Positions 1 through 9,517 of a DNA stretch of 64,000 nucleotides are shown here, in pieces. Under the pieces are notes generated by a model that worked only from the letters and a program-made list of their open reading frames with translations, did no database searches and was not told the DNA's origin. Source of the stretch: Gillisella vitis (GTDB taxonomy: Bacteria; Pseudomonadota; Alphaproteobacteria; Rhizobiales; Rhizobiaceae); assembly GCF_021559775.1 (NCBI RefSeq), contig NZ_CP056047.1:930001-994000 (forward strand), in the 5' to 3' direction. Made by a program: the position numbers and the translations under genes. Position 1 is the stretch's first letter. Each line of letters opens with the position of its first letter.

Positions 1-2
1 AA

Positions 3-923
3 TATCCAAAATTGAAAGCAAAATCCGTCTTCCACGATTGCGAAGTGGCAATCGCTATGGACGAAAAGCCAAGCCAGGCGCTGCGGCGTGGCCGCTATGT
101 CTCCAGCATGTGGCGCTCGATTGAGGCCGTCAAAACAGGCGAGGCGGATGTTGTCGTGTCTGCCGGTAATACCGGCGCACTGATGGCGATGTCCAAGTTC
201 TGCCTGCGCACCATGGCCAATGTTGAGCGACCGGCGATTGCCGGGATCTGGCCGACCCTGAAGGGGGAAAGCATTGTGCTCGATATTGGCGCTACCATTG
301 GTGCCGATGCGCAACAACTGCTGGATTTCGCCGTGATGGGCGGTGCTATGGCCCGGGCTTTATTCCAGATTGATCGCCCTTCGATTGGCTTGTTGAATGT
401 CGGCGTCGAGGAAATCAAGGGTCAGGAAGAAGTGCGCGAAGCGGGCCGCATGTTGCGTGAGGCAGGTCTGGACACCCTAAACTATGCCGGTTTCGTCGAG
501 GGAGACGATCTCGGCAAGGGCACGGTCGATGTCGTCGTCACGGAAGGCTTCACTGGCAATATCGCCTTGAAGGCTGCCGAAGGCACGGCGCGCCAGATTG
601 CAACCTATCTGAGGGCAGCCATGTCGCGCAGCCTGATGTCGAAGATCGGCTATTTCTTCGCCAAGGGGGCCTTTGATGCGCTCAAGGACAAGATGGACCC
701 GCGCAAGGTGAATGGCGGCGTCTTTCTCGGTCTGAACGGCATTGTCATCAAGAGCCATGGCGGTACGGATGCGGAAGGTTTCGGTTCAGCCATCGAGGTT
801 GGCTATGACATGGCGCGCAATGGTTTGACCCAGAAAATTGAAAATGATTTGAAACTTTATCACACTCGCTTTCCATCGATGTCCAGGGCTGGTTCCTCCA
901 GCGCCGGGCCGGAAGCAGCGTGA
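3..923 (+). CDS. plsX: Phosphate acyltransferase PlsX (5' end cut by the window)
   Basis: PlsX makes acyl-phosphate from acyl-ACP and feeds PlsY in phospholipid synthesis; it is a peripheral membrane enzyme. The reading frame is open from base 3 (codons for Tyr-Pro-Lys precede a TTG at 12), so the true start lies left of the window and about 306 C-terminal residues are seen. Family motifs are visible: [10 protein letters not shown] near the start, [14 protein letters not shown], and [15 protein letters not shown]. The position directly before fabH is the usual bacterial fatty-acid/phospholipid arrangement. Only the left truncation is unusual. The TTG at 12 should not be taken as the start. 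Confidence 0.95.
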   Translation, partial: YPKLKAKSVFHDCEVAIAMDEKPSQALRRGRYVSSMWRSIEAVKTGEADVVVSAGNTGALMAMSKFCLRTMANVERPAIAGIWPTLKGESIVLDIGATIGADAQQLLDFAVMGGAMARALFQIDRPSIGLLNVGVEEIKGQEEVREAGRMLREAGLDTLNYAGFVEGDDLGKGTVDVVVTEGFTGNIALKAAEGTARQIATYLRAAMSRSLMSKIGYFFAKGAFDALKDKMDPRKVNGGVFLGLNGIVIKSHGGTDAEGFGSAIEVGYDMARNGLTQKIENDLKLYHTRFPSMSRAGSSSAGPEAA

Positions 924-942
924 AGGACAGGATAAATATAAA

Positions 943-1914
943 ATGATTCGTTCAGTTGTTCGCGGTGTTGGCTCGGCTTTGCCCAAGCGGCTATTGAGTA
1001 ACCGCGAAATGGAGACGCTTGTCGACACGTCGGACGACTGGATCGTTCAACGCACCGGCATCAAGCAGCGCTATATTGCCGGCGAGGGGGAGACCACCGC
1101 TTCGCTTGGCGCTGAGGCTGCCTTGAAGGCGCTTGAGGCAGCTGGCCTCGCGCCCGCCGATATCGACATGATCATCTGCGCCACATCGACGCCCGACAAT
1201 ACCTTTCCGTCGGCTGCTGTGAATATCCAGAACCGGCTTGGCATGACCCATGGGTTTGCCTTTGACGTTCAGGCCGTCTGCACCGGGTTCGTCTATGCGA
1301 TGACGACGGCGGATGCTTATATTCGTGGCGGACTGGCAAAGCGGGTGCTGGTCATCGGTGCAGAGACCTTTTCGCGTATTCTCGACTGGCAGGACCGTAC
1401 CACCTGTGTGCTGTTCGGCGACGGCGCGGGCGCGCTGGTGTTGGAAGCGGTCGAAGGGCAGGGAACCATTGCCGATCGCGGTGTGTTGACGGCGCATCTG
1501 CGCTCGGACGGTTCGCACAAGGACAAGCTTTATGTGGATGGCGGGCCATCCACGACAGGCACCGTCGGCCATTTGCGCATGGAAGGCCGTGAAGTCTTCA
1601 AACATGCCGTCGGCATGATCGCCGATGTGATCGAACAATCATTTGCGGCGTCGGGCCTAACCGCAGAGGATGTCGATTGGCTGGTGCCGCATCAGGCCAA
1701 TCGCCGCATTATCGACGGTGCGGCTAAAAAACTGGATATTCCCCTGGAAAAAGTTGTGATCACCGTCGATCAGCACGGCAATACATCTGCCGCCTCGATT
1801 CCACTGGCGATTTCGGTTGCGGTCGCCGATGGCCGGATCAAGCAAGGCGACCTGGTGCTGTTGGAAGCCATGGGCGGCGGATTTACCTGGGGCGCGCTGC
1901 TGCTACGCTGGTAG
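943..1914 (+). CDS. fabH: 3-oxoacyl-ACP synthase III (KAS III)
   Basis: FabH condenses acetyl-CoA with malonyl-ACP to begin each round of type II fatty-acid synthesis in the cytoplasm. The 323-residue product has the normal family length and a complete Cys-His-Asn triad: Cys113 in [10 protein letters not shown], His250 in PHQANRR and Asn280 in [10 protein letters not shown]. It starts with ATG 19 bases after the plsX stop, so the two genes are probably cotranscribed. The ihfA gene follows after about 100 bases. No anomaly is seen. Confidence 0.97.
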   Translation: MIRSVVRGVGSALPKRLLSNREMETLVDTSDDWIVQRTGIKQRYIAGEGETTASLGAEAALKALEAAGLAPADIDMIICATSTPDNTFPSAAVNIQNRLGMTHGFAFDVQAVCTGFVYAMTTADAYIRGGLAKRVLVIGAETFSRILDWQDRTTCVLFGDGAGALVLEAVEGQGTIADRGVLTAHLRSDGSHKDKLYVDGGPSTTGTVGHLRMEGREVFKHAVGMIADVIEQSFAASGLTAEDVDWLVPHQANRRIIDGAAKKLDIPLEKVVITVDQHGNTSAASIPLAISVAVADGRIKQGDLVLLEAMGGGFTWGALLLRW

Positions 1915-2011
1915 TTGCCGCAAAAACAAGTTGTTAACGGCGCTTGACCGATTGCGTTCATATCAATAGTCTCTGAGTATAACGATCAGAACTGATGATG
2001 GACGGGGTGCT

Positions 2012-2350
2012 ATGGCTGGCAAAACGGTAACACGCGCGGATTTGGCTGAGTCGGTCTTCCGCAAGGTTGGTCTCTCCCGGACAGAATCCGCCGAGCTTGT
2101 CGAAACTGTTATCGATGAGATTTGCAATGCCATCGTGCGTGGCGAAATGGTCAAGCTTTCCTCTTTCGCCACCTTTCAGGTGCGCGCCAAGAATGAGCGG
2201 ATCGGCCGCAACCCGAAGACCGGCGAAGAAGTGCCGATTTCGCCCCGCAAGGTGATGACGTTCAAAGCCTCCAACGTGTTGAAACAGCGTATCCTGCGCT
2301 CGCATCTGGCCCGCAAAGCCAAGCAGAAACCGGCCAATCCGGCTGCTTAA
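2012..2350 (+). CDS. ihfA: Integration host factor alpha subunit
   Basis: This is a small DNA-bending protein of the HU/IHF fold, 112 residues. The beta-arm motif [12 protein letters not shown] lies near residues 65-75, and the N-terminal helical part ([20 protein letters not shown]) is typical of the alpha subunit. Its partner IhfB is not in the window. A gene order of plsX-fabH-ihfA-merR is common in Rhizobiaceae. The alternative is an HU paralogue, but the longer C-terminal tail and the neighbourhood favour IHF alpha. A separate HU gene lies at 53721-53996. Confidence 0.93.
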   Translation: MAGKTVTRADLAESVFRKVGLSRTESAELVETVIDEICNAIVRGEMVKLSSFATFQVRAKNERIGRNPKTGEEVPISPRKVMTFKASNVLKQRILRSHLARKAKQKPANPAA

Positions 2351-2543
2351 CAGCCTTGCGGCCAAGGCAGCGTTTCCCGCAAGGTTATTCGCTTGATTGT
2401 GTCGGTCTTTATTGTTTGCGAGCGACGTTTTCGAGTGGCCATCTGGATGGATGGCTTGATGACTAGTCTTCAACTCACTAGCCGAAAGACAAGATGATAC
2501 AGCCTCCATTTCTGATGAGAGATATGCTGTCGTTGAGAGTGAC

Positions 2544-3089
2544 ATGATGGAGCCCGTCTTGGATAAGAGCCCTGATGCCTTCCGTACGATCAGCGAAGTG
2601 GCGGACGATCTTGATTTGCCTCAGCATGTGCTGCGATTCTGGGAAACCCGGTTTCCGCAGATCAAGCCACTGAAACGCGGCGGCGGACGGCGCTACTACC
2701 GTCCTGACGATATCGAATTGCTGAAGGGCATTCGTCATCTGCTCTATGATCATGGCTATACGATCAAAGGCGTGCAGAAGCTTCTGAAAACCAATGGCAA
2801 TAAATTCGTCATGGCTGTCGCTTCCGGCGATCTGGCGACGATGGAAGCCCTGGTTGCTGCTGGCCAATCCAGCAATGACGATCCCAAACTCGGCAGCGAC
2901 GACGATCAGGTCGTCGGTCATGCAAAATCTCGTACCAGCAGCCGATTCTTTAACTTCGGCGGTGGCGACGATAGTGCTCTCGACATTTCCGCCGGTCGCG
3001 GTTCCGTCGGCAAAGAAGATCGGGCGCTGCTTCAGGAAACCCTGTTTGATCTGTTGGAATGCAAGCGGCTATTGGATCAGGTCCGCTAG
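2544..3089 (+). CDS. MerR family transcriptional regulator
   Basis: The 181-residue protein starts at one of two adjacent ATG codons (2544 or 2547). Residues about 10-80 form a MerR winged-helix domain: [19 protein letters not shown] followed by [15 protein letters not shown]. The C-terminal half is low in recognisable motifs and shows no metal-binding cysteine pattern, so the inducer is unknown. This gene follows ihfA in many rhizobial genomes, so it is a core gene rather than a resistance regulator. A repeat block begins at its stop codon. Confidence 0.88.
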   Translation: MMEPVLDKSPDAFRTISEVADDLDLPQHVLRFWETRFPQIKPLKRGGGRRYYRPDDIELLKGIRHLLYDHGYTIKGVQKLLKTNGNKFVMAVASGDLATMEALVAAGQSSNDDPKLGSDDDQVVGHAKSRTSSRFFNFGGGDDSALDISAGRGSVGKEDRALLQETLFDLLECKRLLDQVR

Positions 3090-3187
3090 AGCATCGTACA
3101 GAAAATCGGAACCAGAACGATGCTCTAAGTTTTTGTTTGCGCATCGGATTTATCCGAAAACCGGTTCCCACTTTTCGGTCCGATGCG
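3088..3187. repeat. Two adjacent palindromic intergenic repeats (family R1)
   Basis: The first unit, 3088-3126, has 10-base arms (AGAGCATCGT and ACGATGCTCT) around about 19 bases. The second, 3141-3187, has GCATCGGA and TCCGATGC arms. A nearly identical copy of the second unit lies at 9945-9990, together with the linker upstream of it. Both are intergenic and non-coding. They resemble the short mosaic palindromic repeats known from Rhizobiaceae. The first unit could also act as an mRNA 3' stem for the MerR gene. Confidence 0.75.
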
Positions 3188-3201
3188 CTAAAACACCACT
3201 C

Positions 3202-3465
3202 TCACGCCGCCTGAGTTTGCTCAGGCGCAATCGCCACATTGGCGCGATGCGCGGCAAGGATCAGTGCGCGCCGCGCATAGGTGGCGGAACGCCGTCCTTC
3301 CAGGGCGGCCGCGCAGGCCGACAGGGCCTTGCGAAAATATTCGCAGGAAAAATCCGGCCATTGATCGGCGAGCAGCCAGGCTGCTTCACGAATTGATCTG
3401 ACCATGTGGGTGGTTCCGGCAATGACCAAGGCGACCGGCCGCTGAAAGTCTCTGTCTAATGTCAT
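3202..3465 (-). CDS. DUF982 domain protein
   Basis: The open frame extends further upstream, but the likely start is the ATG at 3465, which follows a GGAGAA Shine-Dalgarno sequence; this gives 87 residues. The sequence VALVIAGTTHMVRSIREAAWLLADQWP and the following Cys/Ala-rich helix match the small DUF982 family common in Rhizobiales. The function is unknown. It is transcribed against the MerR gene, with the repeat block between their 3' ends. No signal peptide or membrane segment is visible. Confidence 0.75.
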   Translation of the reverse strand: MTLDRDFQRPVALVIAGTTHMVRSIREAAWLLADQWPDFSCEYFRKALSACAAALEGRRSATYARRALILAAHRANVAIAPEQTQAA

Positions 3466-3765
3466 GTCATGTTCTCCGCGGCTCATAACGCCACGGTTAA
3501 CCATTGGTTCCGCAGAAAAAATCCGATGTGAATAATAAATTTTGGCCGTATATCGCGGGCTGTGGAATCGACGGCAAAGACGTGTTTGGCGTGTGTTTCG
3601 GCAATAAGAAAAGAATGGCAAAAAGGAATATTTTCTTAAATTTTGGAACAAATCGGGATGGCGCGCGTTATGCTTGGTGAAGAATAGCGTCATGCGGTGC
3701 GCCTCCTTCCGATCAGTGTGCTGGGCAACACGAAGTCATAGCAAAACCCGCCGATCGGACTAGGA

Positions 3766-4557
3766 ATGACGTTTATGAAATCAGCTGCGGCTGGAGCGCT
3801 TCTGCTTGCGTTTTGTGGCACGCCAGCGCTTGCCGCCTGCAATATTTCCGATGCAAGGCTTGAAGAAGCCATTCTGGAAAAGCCTGAATTTCGGGATCCT
3901 CAAAACCGCTATCTCGTGCATGACCTGCGTAAATTGCGCGATGCGGCCTTTCTTCTCTGGAATTACGGGCTGGAAAAAGATTGCGAGCGGTTGCTGGGCA
4001 ATATTCGGGAATTGATCGCATCCCCTTTCATGGCGCGGTTGGGTACGAATGACGAAGACGCGACCGACCAGCAATTGGCCGCCGGCGAGCCGCAATGGCA
4101 TAGGCTGGGCCAGGTCAAGGGAAGCCGTGGCGCTGCCAATGAGGGCGCTCTGATCAGCATCAACGATCTTGATCCTGGCCTGCTGGTCAATGAAATTGTC
4201 GGTGCCGAGGTTCGGACTGCCGATGACAAGATCGTTGGCGAAGTTCGCAATGTGGTCATCGGCACCAAGGACCGGCAGGACTATGCAATCGTTGCGGCTG
4301 GCGGGTTCTTTGTCCCGGGCAAGGATAGCCTCGTTGTTCCGCTTCGCTACCTGCTTGTCGATCGGGAACGGAAGAGCTTCTTTTTGCGGATTTCGAATGC
4401 GCAGGTAAAGGCTGTCCCCTTGATGCCGGACCAGGATTATCAATGGTTGACCGACGAGACATGGCGCAAGACAAACGATGCGATTTTCGAGAGTTTGATT
4501 GCAGGCCCCGGGCCTGATCAACCCACGAAAACCTCGAGAGACAGTGCCACCAAATAA
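3766..4557 (+). CDS. Exported PRC-barrel domain protein
   Basis: The 263-residue protein begins with a clear Sec signal peptide (hydrophobic GALLLAFCGTPALA, cleavage after ALA near residue 23). The middle part is helical and charged. Residues about 135-205 form a PRC-barrel: VGAEVRTADDKIVGEVRNVV, then GGFFVPGKDSLVVP. PRC-barrels act in ribosome maturation or as accessory domains in envelope proteins; an exported one probably has a periplasmic binding or structural role. ATG 3766 and ATG 3775 are both possible starts. The 300 bases before it hold no other gene that I can support. Confidence 0.8.
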   Translation: MTFMKSAAAGALLLAFCGTPALAACNISDARLEEAILEKPEFRDPQNRYLVHDLRKLRDAAFLLWNYGLEKDCERLLGNIRELIASPFMARLGTNDEDATDQQLAAGEPQWHRLGQVKGSRGAANEGALISINDLDPGLLVNEIVGAEVRTADDKIVGEVRNVVIGTKDRQDYAIVAAGGFFVPGKDSLVVPLRYLLVDRERKSFFLRISNAQVKAVPLMPDQDYQWLTDETWRKTNDAIFESLIAGPGPDQPTKTSRDSATK

Positions 4558-4790
4558 GCGGTTAGCCAGAGCATGCTCTGACGGACGGGGACAAGCCGCC
4601 AGTTGCCATGCCTGACGTTTCAATCGTCCAACACGAACATTCATTAAAAACGATGTCTGCTACTCCACTGATCTCTATCCCAAGCCATTGATGCTTTGGT
4701 ATGTTTGGACCGTGGTATAGCTCACCTATTTCACGCGCGGCATAGCCGCACCTGGAAACAGCCTATCTCATCTTAGAAAAGCGACACCCC

Positions 4791-6167
4791 TTGACCAACC
4801 TTCTGCTCAACGAAATCCTGCCTCAGGACATTATCGATACCTCCCGTGACGCAGTGCTGATTCTGAGCCAGGATCTGACTGTCCTTGCGGCCAATCAAGC
4901 CTTTTACGCCAACTTTCATATCGCTTCGGAGCAGACGCTGGGGCGGCAACTCTACGATCTGAAGGGCGGCCATTGGAATATTCCAGGGCTTCGATTGCTT
5001 TTGGAGCAGATCGTTCCGCAGGACACGGTCGTCAGTGCTCATGAAGTTGATGTGGTTTTCCCGGATCTGGGTCATAGGATCATGATGGTCAATGTTCGGC
5101 GGGTTCAACGCGCGAGTGATGCCGCAAATCTTTTTTTGATGTCAATTGACGACGTCACGCAAGTGCGCCTTGCCAGCGCGGAGGCCGAGCGCAGTTGGAT
5201 CCTTGCGCAGAATATTGTCGATACGGTCCGCGATCCACTGCTGGTACTGGAGCACGACATGAGCATTGTGTTTGCCAGCCGTTCTTTCCTGAAACTTTTC
5301 GGCGTTCAATCCACGGAGGTTGTCGGCCAGCAGTTGAAAACGCTGGGGGACGGCCAGTGGAATGTGGCTGCGCTCAACGATCTTCTGGAACGCGTTCTGC
5401 CACGCGACGAGCATGTCGATGGCTTGCTGCTGGAGGACGACTTTCCCGGCCTGGGCCGGCGTGTGTTCAAGATCAATGCCAGGAAAATATTTCGGCCCGG
5501 CAATCATGTCACTCGGATGCTCGTCGTGTTCGAGGACGCAACGGAGGCCGTGCTGCTCGACAGGCACAGGGATATATTGGCAGCGGAACTGGCCCATCGT
5601 ATCAAGAACAGCCTGCAAATCATCTCCTCTTTTGTGTCCCATGAGATTCGCCGCGCCGCAGAGCCTTGTGCCGAAGGATATAAGGCAATGCAGGCGCGGA
5701 TCAGGGCCGTTGCCGAACTGTATGACGTCATTGCTCAATCCAGCGCGTTTGGTCCTGTTAATATGGAAACCTATCTGAGAGGCATCAACAACACGATCCG
5801 CAAGAGCCTTCTAAGCCCGAATTCGAACATCACGATCAGCACGAAGACCGAGCCGTTAAGCATTCTCCCCGATCATGCCGTATCGATCGGCTTGATCGTC
5901 AATGAACTTGCCACCAATGCCGTGAAATATGCCTTTCCATCGGGGCAGGGCGAGGTTGTTCTCGGCTTTCAGCGCCGGGAGGGGGAGGTCGCGCTGACCG
6001 TTAGCGATAACGGGATCGGCCTCAGTGGCAAATCGGAGGGATCAGGACTTGGCACCCAATTCGTCAAAGCTTTCGTCAAGCAACTCGGCGGTTCCCTGGC
6101 CAGCGCGACAAGCTCCAGTGGCACGACGTATACCGTCAGGCTTCCACCGTCGATCTTGGCGGAATGA
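4791..6167 (+). CDS. Two-PAS sensor histidine kinase, HisKA_2 type
   Basis: The 458-residue soluble protein has two PAS-like modules (about 10-120 and 135-250) that look like copies of each other, each ending in a segment of the type FPGLGRRVFKINARK. The dimerisation/phosphoacceptor helix AELAHRIKNSLQIISS places the phosphorylated His near residue 269. The HATPase_c part has the N box VNELATNAVKYAF and the G box DNGIGLSG. No membrane segments are present, so it senses a cytoplasmic signal. The start is a TTG with no strong ribosome-binding site. No response regulator is adjacent. HisKA_2 kinases often serve general stress or light circuits, which is family knowledge and not shown here. Confidence 0.85.
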   Translation: MTNLLLNEILPQDIIDTSRDAVLILSQDLTVLAANQAFYANFHIASEQTLGRQLYDLKGGHWNIPGLRLLLEQIVPQDTVVSAHEVDVVFPDLGHRIMMVNVRRVQRASDAANLFLMSIDDVTQVRLASAEAERSWILAQNIVDTVRDPLLVLEHDMSIVFASRSFLKLFGVQSTEVVGQQLKTLGDGQWNVAALNDLLERVLPRDEHVDGLLLEDDFPGLGRRVFKINARKIFRPGNHVTRMLVVFEDATEAVLLDRHRDILAAELAHRIKNSLQIISSFVSHEIRRAAEPCAEGYKAMQARIRAVAELYDVIAQSSAFGPVNMETYLRGINNTIRKSLLSPNSNITISTKTEPLSILPDHAVSIGLIVNELATNAVKYAFPSGQGEVVLGFQRREGEVALTVSDNGIGLSGKSEGSGLGTQFVKAFVKQLGGSLASATSSSGTTYTVRLPPSILAE

Positions 6168-6249
6168 GCTTTGAGGTGTGTTTTGCCCGTTTTTGATCTG
6201 TTCGGGCAAAACTCGGCTTGCACCCAAAAGTCAAAAACTCTAGGTGAAC

Positions 6250-6300
6250 CTTGCTCTTCGGAGCGGGTCGGGGCGTAGCGCTGCCCGGTAGCGCACTTGG
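6250..6300 (+). pseudogene. 5' half of tRNA-Pro with its leader (tRNA remnant)
   Basis: Bases 6250-6300 match the leader and the first half of the intact tRNA-Pro at 18857-18933 almost exactly: CTTGCTCTT, GGAGCGGGTCGGGGCGTAGC, then the D arm with one A-to-T change, then GCCCGGTAGCGCACTTG. The tRNA part starts at 6269. Identity stops within the anticodon stem, where sequence of a phage head gene on the opposite strand takes over. It cannot make a tRNA. See the finding on this junction. Confidence 0.8.
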
Positions 6301-6301
6301 C

Positions 6302-6920
6302 TGGTGCGCAGGTTGGTTTCAAAGATCACCCGGCTGCGCCAACCACGTTCACCCTTTTAGGCCCAACCGTATGTGGCAACGATCCGGTGAAAGTCCTTCT
6401 GGAAATCAGCGAAGGTGGTGCCGTTTTGCATGGCGCTGGCAATGGCGGTCTGAAAATCAGACAGCATGGTGAGATCGGTGGCACCTGCAATAACAAAGGC
6501 GCGGTCGTGGGTGCCGCGCAAAGCATCTGTCCACGCCTTGGTCGGCTTGCTCCGTTTTTGGGTAAAGAAGTCAACCTGCTCCTTGAACGGCTGGTTGAAC
6601 ACGTCAGCGTCGGCAAAACGGGCGTCATCGTCCTCGCCATCAAGAAACGCCGCTTCACGGCCCTGAAGTGCTGCCAATTCCAAGCCATAGCCCAGCAGTT
6701 TGCCAAGTGCGTCAGGGGTCCACTTCGCGCCAAGGGTGAGAATGGCGCGGGCGGCGTCTGGATAATCGGGCGCGGACTCAAAGGTGCTGCGCATAGTGTT
6801 GAGGCGGCGCGTCGAAAGGCTGGCGGCTAAATCTTCGAGCTGATCCGTCAGATCACTGACCGGATCGGCGTCATCGGCAAAGCTTGCCGTTAGCTGCCGT
6901 TTTTTTTGAGCCGAGCGGCC
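6302..6920 (-). pseudogene. Mu-like prophage remnant: gp29 C-terminus fused to gp30 N-terminus
   Basis: Read on the minus strand, residues about 15-100 resemble the C-terminal part of Mu gp29-type portal proteins (DUF935), and the following FNQPFKEQVDFFTQKRSKPT, HDRAFVIAGAT and GTTFADFQKDFHRIVA are typical of the gp30 head-morphogenesis N-terminus. The two run together without a stop between them. An in-frame TAA at 6357-6359 interrupts the gp30 part, after which the frame still encodes GERGWRSRVIFETNLRTSQ, a known continuation of the family. No start with a ribosome site, no other phage genes and no capsid gene are present. It is clearly degraded. Confidence 0.75.
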
Positions 6921-7182
6921 CAAACAGGCTGGAGAATGCAGGAGAGATCACCGGCTATGACCTCGTCATGCAGTCAATTTTGAAGCGAGTACATTAAATC
7001 AATGGGAGGGGATGGCGTTTGTTTTCTTTAGCGACGTATCACTTGCTTCGTAATCTTTAACAGTCGCCTTGGCGGTGCGATTTGTAAGCTTGTTCTTAGG
7101 GCATGCAGATAGTGTTGCTGACGGATGATGTTTTGTTGCGCCGTGCAAACCGTTTTAAACCCAATATCCGAGGAGCGCTTTT

Positions 7183-7434
7183 ATGAATGCAATTCAGGAC
7201 AAGGCTGCGTTTTTGCTGCCCGACATATCGACTGGTGATGATCGCTGGTCAAAATTGATGGCATTGGCTGATATGATGCAGATCGACGAGTTGACCGGTG
7301 CGCTGACAATAACCAATGGCAAGTCATCACTTACACTGCGTAAGGACGGCCGCATCTCTGTCAAAGGCGTATCGATCACCCAGCAGGCAGAGCGGTCTAT
7401 TGCTCTCGACGCGGCCGTTATCGATCTAAATTGA
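7183..7434 (+). CDS. Small protein of the orphan T6SS module (DUF6484-like tail)
   Basis: The 83-residue protein has ATG at 7183 preceded by GAGGAG-type sequence (CGAGGAGCGCTTTT). Its second half, GALTITNGKSSLTLRKDGRI then VKGVSI, resembles the beta-strand segments seen at the end of VgrG proteins and in the DUF6484 proteins found in type VI loci; this is a similarity of pattern, not a firm family call. It ends 11 bases before the DUF2169 gene, so it heads the same operon. It may be a structural or adaptor subunit of an effector-loading complex. Confidence 0.6.
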   Translation: MNAIQDKAAFLLPDISTGDDRWSKLMALADMMQIDELTGALTITNGKSSLTLRKDGRISVKGVSITQQAERSIALDAAVIDLN

Positions 7435-7444
7435 CGATCTGTTC

Positions 7445-8461
7445 ATGTGGCAGGTTGAAAACAAGACACCGTTTGCTGTGCTCGGCTATTTCGCACGAGA
7501 TCGGGCTGGTCTGGAGCATTGGTCTGTCGCAGTCCGTGCGCGGTTTCATATTCTTCCGAGCCAGTTGAACACCTTGATGGAAGATCAAGGTGAAATCCGA
7601 ATTAAACCGGACTATGCTGACAGTGAGGGACTGGAGTTGCAGGCAGACGGGGATTTCTGCCCTTTCAGGCCAAAGACTGATGTGCTTTTGACCGGTGAAG
7701 CGCGTGCCCGTGCGGGCTACGAGGTTAATAAGGTCGAAGTAGGCTTCGATCTGGCTGGACGTGGCAAACGCGCAATGGTTTTTGGCAAAAGACAGTTGCG
7801 CCAGAAGGTCGGAAAACTGGATCTGGAAGGGTATGAGGCGTTTAAAGCATGCGCCTTGAACTGGAAGCATAGCCTTGGTGGCCCGGACTTTCTCGATCCT
7901 GGTGGAGAAGCCAATAAGGATAATCCGATTGGTATGGGATGGACATCGAAATGGCCAAACATTCCGAACGGGACTGAAGTTTTCTTGCCGTTGATCGAGA
8001 ACCCGGAAGCCTTCGTTGATGCACGGCCCTTGCCTGCGCCTATTGGCTTTGGTGCCATCCAACCCTCATGGCAACCGCGGGCATCTCATGCCGGAACCTA
8101 TGACGATGACTGGCGTAAATATGAAGCTCCCTTGCTGCCATCAGACTTTTCCGAGCAATTTTACCAAGTGGCGCCGGCTGATCAGATATTCGATCTTAGG
8201 GGGGGAGAGTCAGGCCGCATCTTTGGCATGCACGAAGAAGGCGACTACGGCTTTCGTCTGCCTCAAGTCATTATGGATTGTGGTACCTGGATCAGAGGTC
8301 ATAAAGTCGAAACAAGACCAAAATTGATTTCTGTGCTTTTGAATGGTTCCGACAAAACGCTGGAAATGGTGTGGAACACCAGCGTGCCATGTCCGACGGG
8401 CGACATGTCGGTTTCGCATTGCCGCGTCCATATCAAGCAGATGGCTGGGGTGGAGCGATGA
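7445..8461 (+). CDS. DUF2169 domain protein, T6SS effector adaptor
   Basis: The 338-residue protein begins with the DUF2169 signature MWQVENKTPFAV and carries AVRARFHI, FRPKTDVLLTGEARA and later WNPKWPN-like and IQPSWQPR segments of that family. DUF2169 proteins load specific toxins onto VgrG/PAAR spikes; one is the chaperone for the DNase effector Tde2 in Agrobacterium tumefaciens. Here no VgrG or toxin gene is near. The ATGA overlap with the next gene at 8458-8461 implies translational coupling. It is intact in length. Confidence 0.82.
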   Translation: MWQVENKTPFAVLGYFARDRAGLEHWSVAVRARFHILPSQLNTLMEDQGEIRIKPDYADSEGLELQADGDFCPFRPKTDVLLTGEARARAGYEVNKVEVGFDLAGRGKRAMVFGKRQLRQKVGKLDLEGYEAFKACALNWKHSLGGPDFLDPGGEANKDNPIGMGWTSKWPNIPNGTEVFLPLIENPEAFVDARPLPAPIGFGAIQPSWQPRASHAGTYDDDWRKYEAPLLPSDFSEQFYQVAPADQIFDLRGGESGRIFGMHEEGDYGFRLPQVIMDCGTWIRGHKVETRPKLISVLLNGSDKTLEMVWNTSVPCPTGDMSVSHCRVHIKQMAGVER

Positions 8462-9513
8462 GCGCTGTTGCCCAGGTTTACGGCGTTGGGATTAATTGTC
8501 CGTTGGGCAAAAGTCTTGCGGATGCGTCCAAGGCCTATGCTGCAAATGAGCATAATTTTGTGAAGTCTGAAAAAGGCCCCGTGGGTGCGGATGGCGCATC
8601 CGTCACGCTTTCCTGTGTGATGCCTTTTGAAGACGTCCGGAATTTCGAACGGAGGCTGCAACGGCTTTTCGCAGGTGCCGTGGACGATATGATTGCAACG
8701 CTCACCATTACATCCGGCCCTGTTGCGATACGGATTGTTGTGCCGCGCTGGCTAGCCAGGCATAAAATCGGGCAAAGCTTGATGTCCTGGATCGGCGACA
8801 CTTGGCCCACTCTGTTTACGGACGTGGTTCTGCTTGCCGATGGCGATACATTGGCAGCCTATGAACTGGTCAAGGGATTGCGGCAGGTTGCGGAGGGAGA
8901 GGTTCCCGCCATGGCCATTGCTGCGCTTGACAGCTATATGGATGCAGAACTCCTCGACATACTCGCGATAAACGATCGTATTTATAAGCGTGGTACGCCG
9001 CATGGCCTTGTCCCCGGTGAGGCGGCGGTTATTGTGATGATCGGTTCAAACGCGGCATTCCCGGATGCCTCACCTGTTGGCACGGTAAGATCGGCCTTCA
9101 ATGGCTTTGAGACCGAAAATCTCTCGGCGCCACAAGGTATCATTGGTCGGGGTCTGGCAAAGCCGCTGCGTCAGGCTTTTGAAGCCTTTCAGCCGGATCG
9201 GTTTCTGGTCGATCTGAATGGCGAACGGTGGCGCTCGGAAGACCTTGGATTTGCGCTTTCGGGAGCGCTCATTCCTGACAGGTTGCTCTCGGACTTAGAA
9301 ACACCTCTCTCGAATACCGGTGACTGCGGTGCCGCCAACGGCTTGGTGATGACAGCATTTGCTTTGTGCTCGCCTGCGGACACGATCGACACCGATGTTT
9401 TCGCAGGCGATGATCAGGAACGACGGCCCAGCCTTCTATCGATCCTATCGACTTCGCATTTTGAAGGCCCCCGCTGTGTCATCGCGCTCGAGCGCTATGG
9501 AAAGGAGAACTGA
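8458..9513 (+). CDS. Thiolase-fold (beta-ketoacyl synthase-like) protein of T6SS module
   Basis: The 351-residue protein starts at the ATG overlapping the DUF2169 stop. GLVPGEAAVIVMIGS and the late LSNTGDCGAANGLVM segment correspond to parts of the ketosynthase fold, but the usual catalytic Cys and two-His set is not recognisable, so catalysis is doubtful. Ketosynthase-like proteins occur beside DUF2169 and PAAR-like (DUF4150) genes in type VI effector loci, for example near VgrG1b in Pseudomonas aeruginosa, where their role is accessory. It should not be read as a fatty-acid enzyme. Confidence 0.7.
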   Translation: MSAVAQVYGVGINCPLGKSLADASKAYAANEHNFVKSEKGPVGADGASVTLSCVMPFEDVRNFERRLQRLFAGAVDDMIATLTITSGPVAIRIVVPRWLARHKIGQSLMSWIGDTWPTLFTDVVLLADGDTLAAYELVKGLRQVAEGEVPAMAIAALDSYMDAELLDILAINDRIYKRGTPHGLVPGEAAVIVMIGSNAAFPDASPVGTVRSAFNGFETENLSAPQGIIGRGLAKPLRQAFEAFQPDRFLVDLNGERWRSEDLGFALSGALIPDRLLSDLETPLSNTGDCGAANGLVMTAFALCSPADTIDTDVFAGDDQERRPSLLSILSTSHFEGPRCVIALERYGKEN

Positions 9514-9517
9514 GCCC

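Noticed and set aside
6301-6316. GCGCAGGTT as a surviving T arm of the tRNA-Pro fragment
   Set aside because: These bases belong to the gp30-like coding sequence (reverse of Asn-Leu-Arg-Thr), so the match with the T stem is chance.
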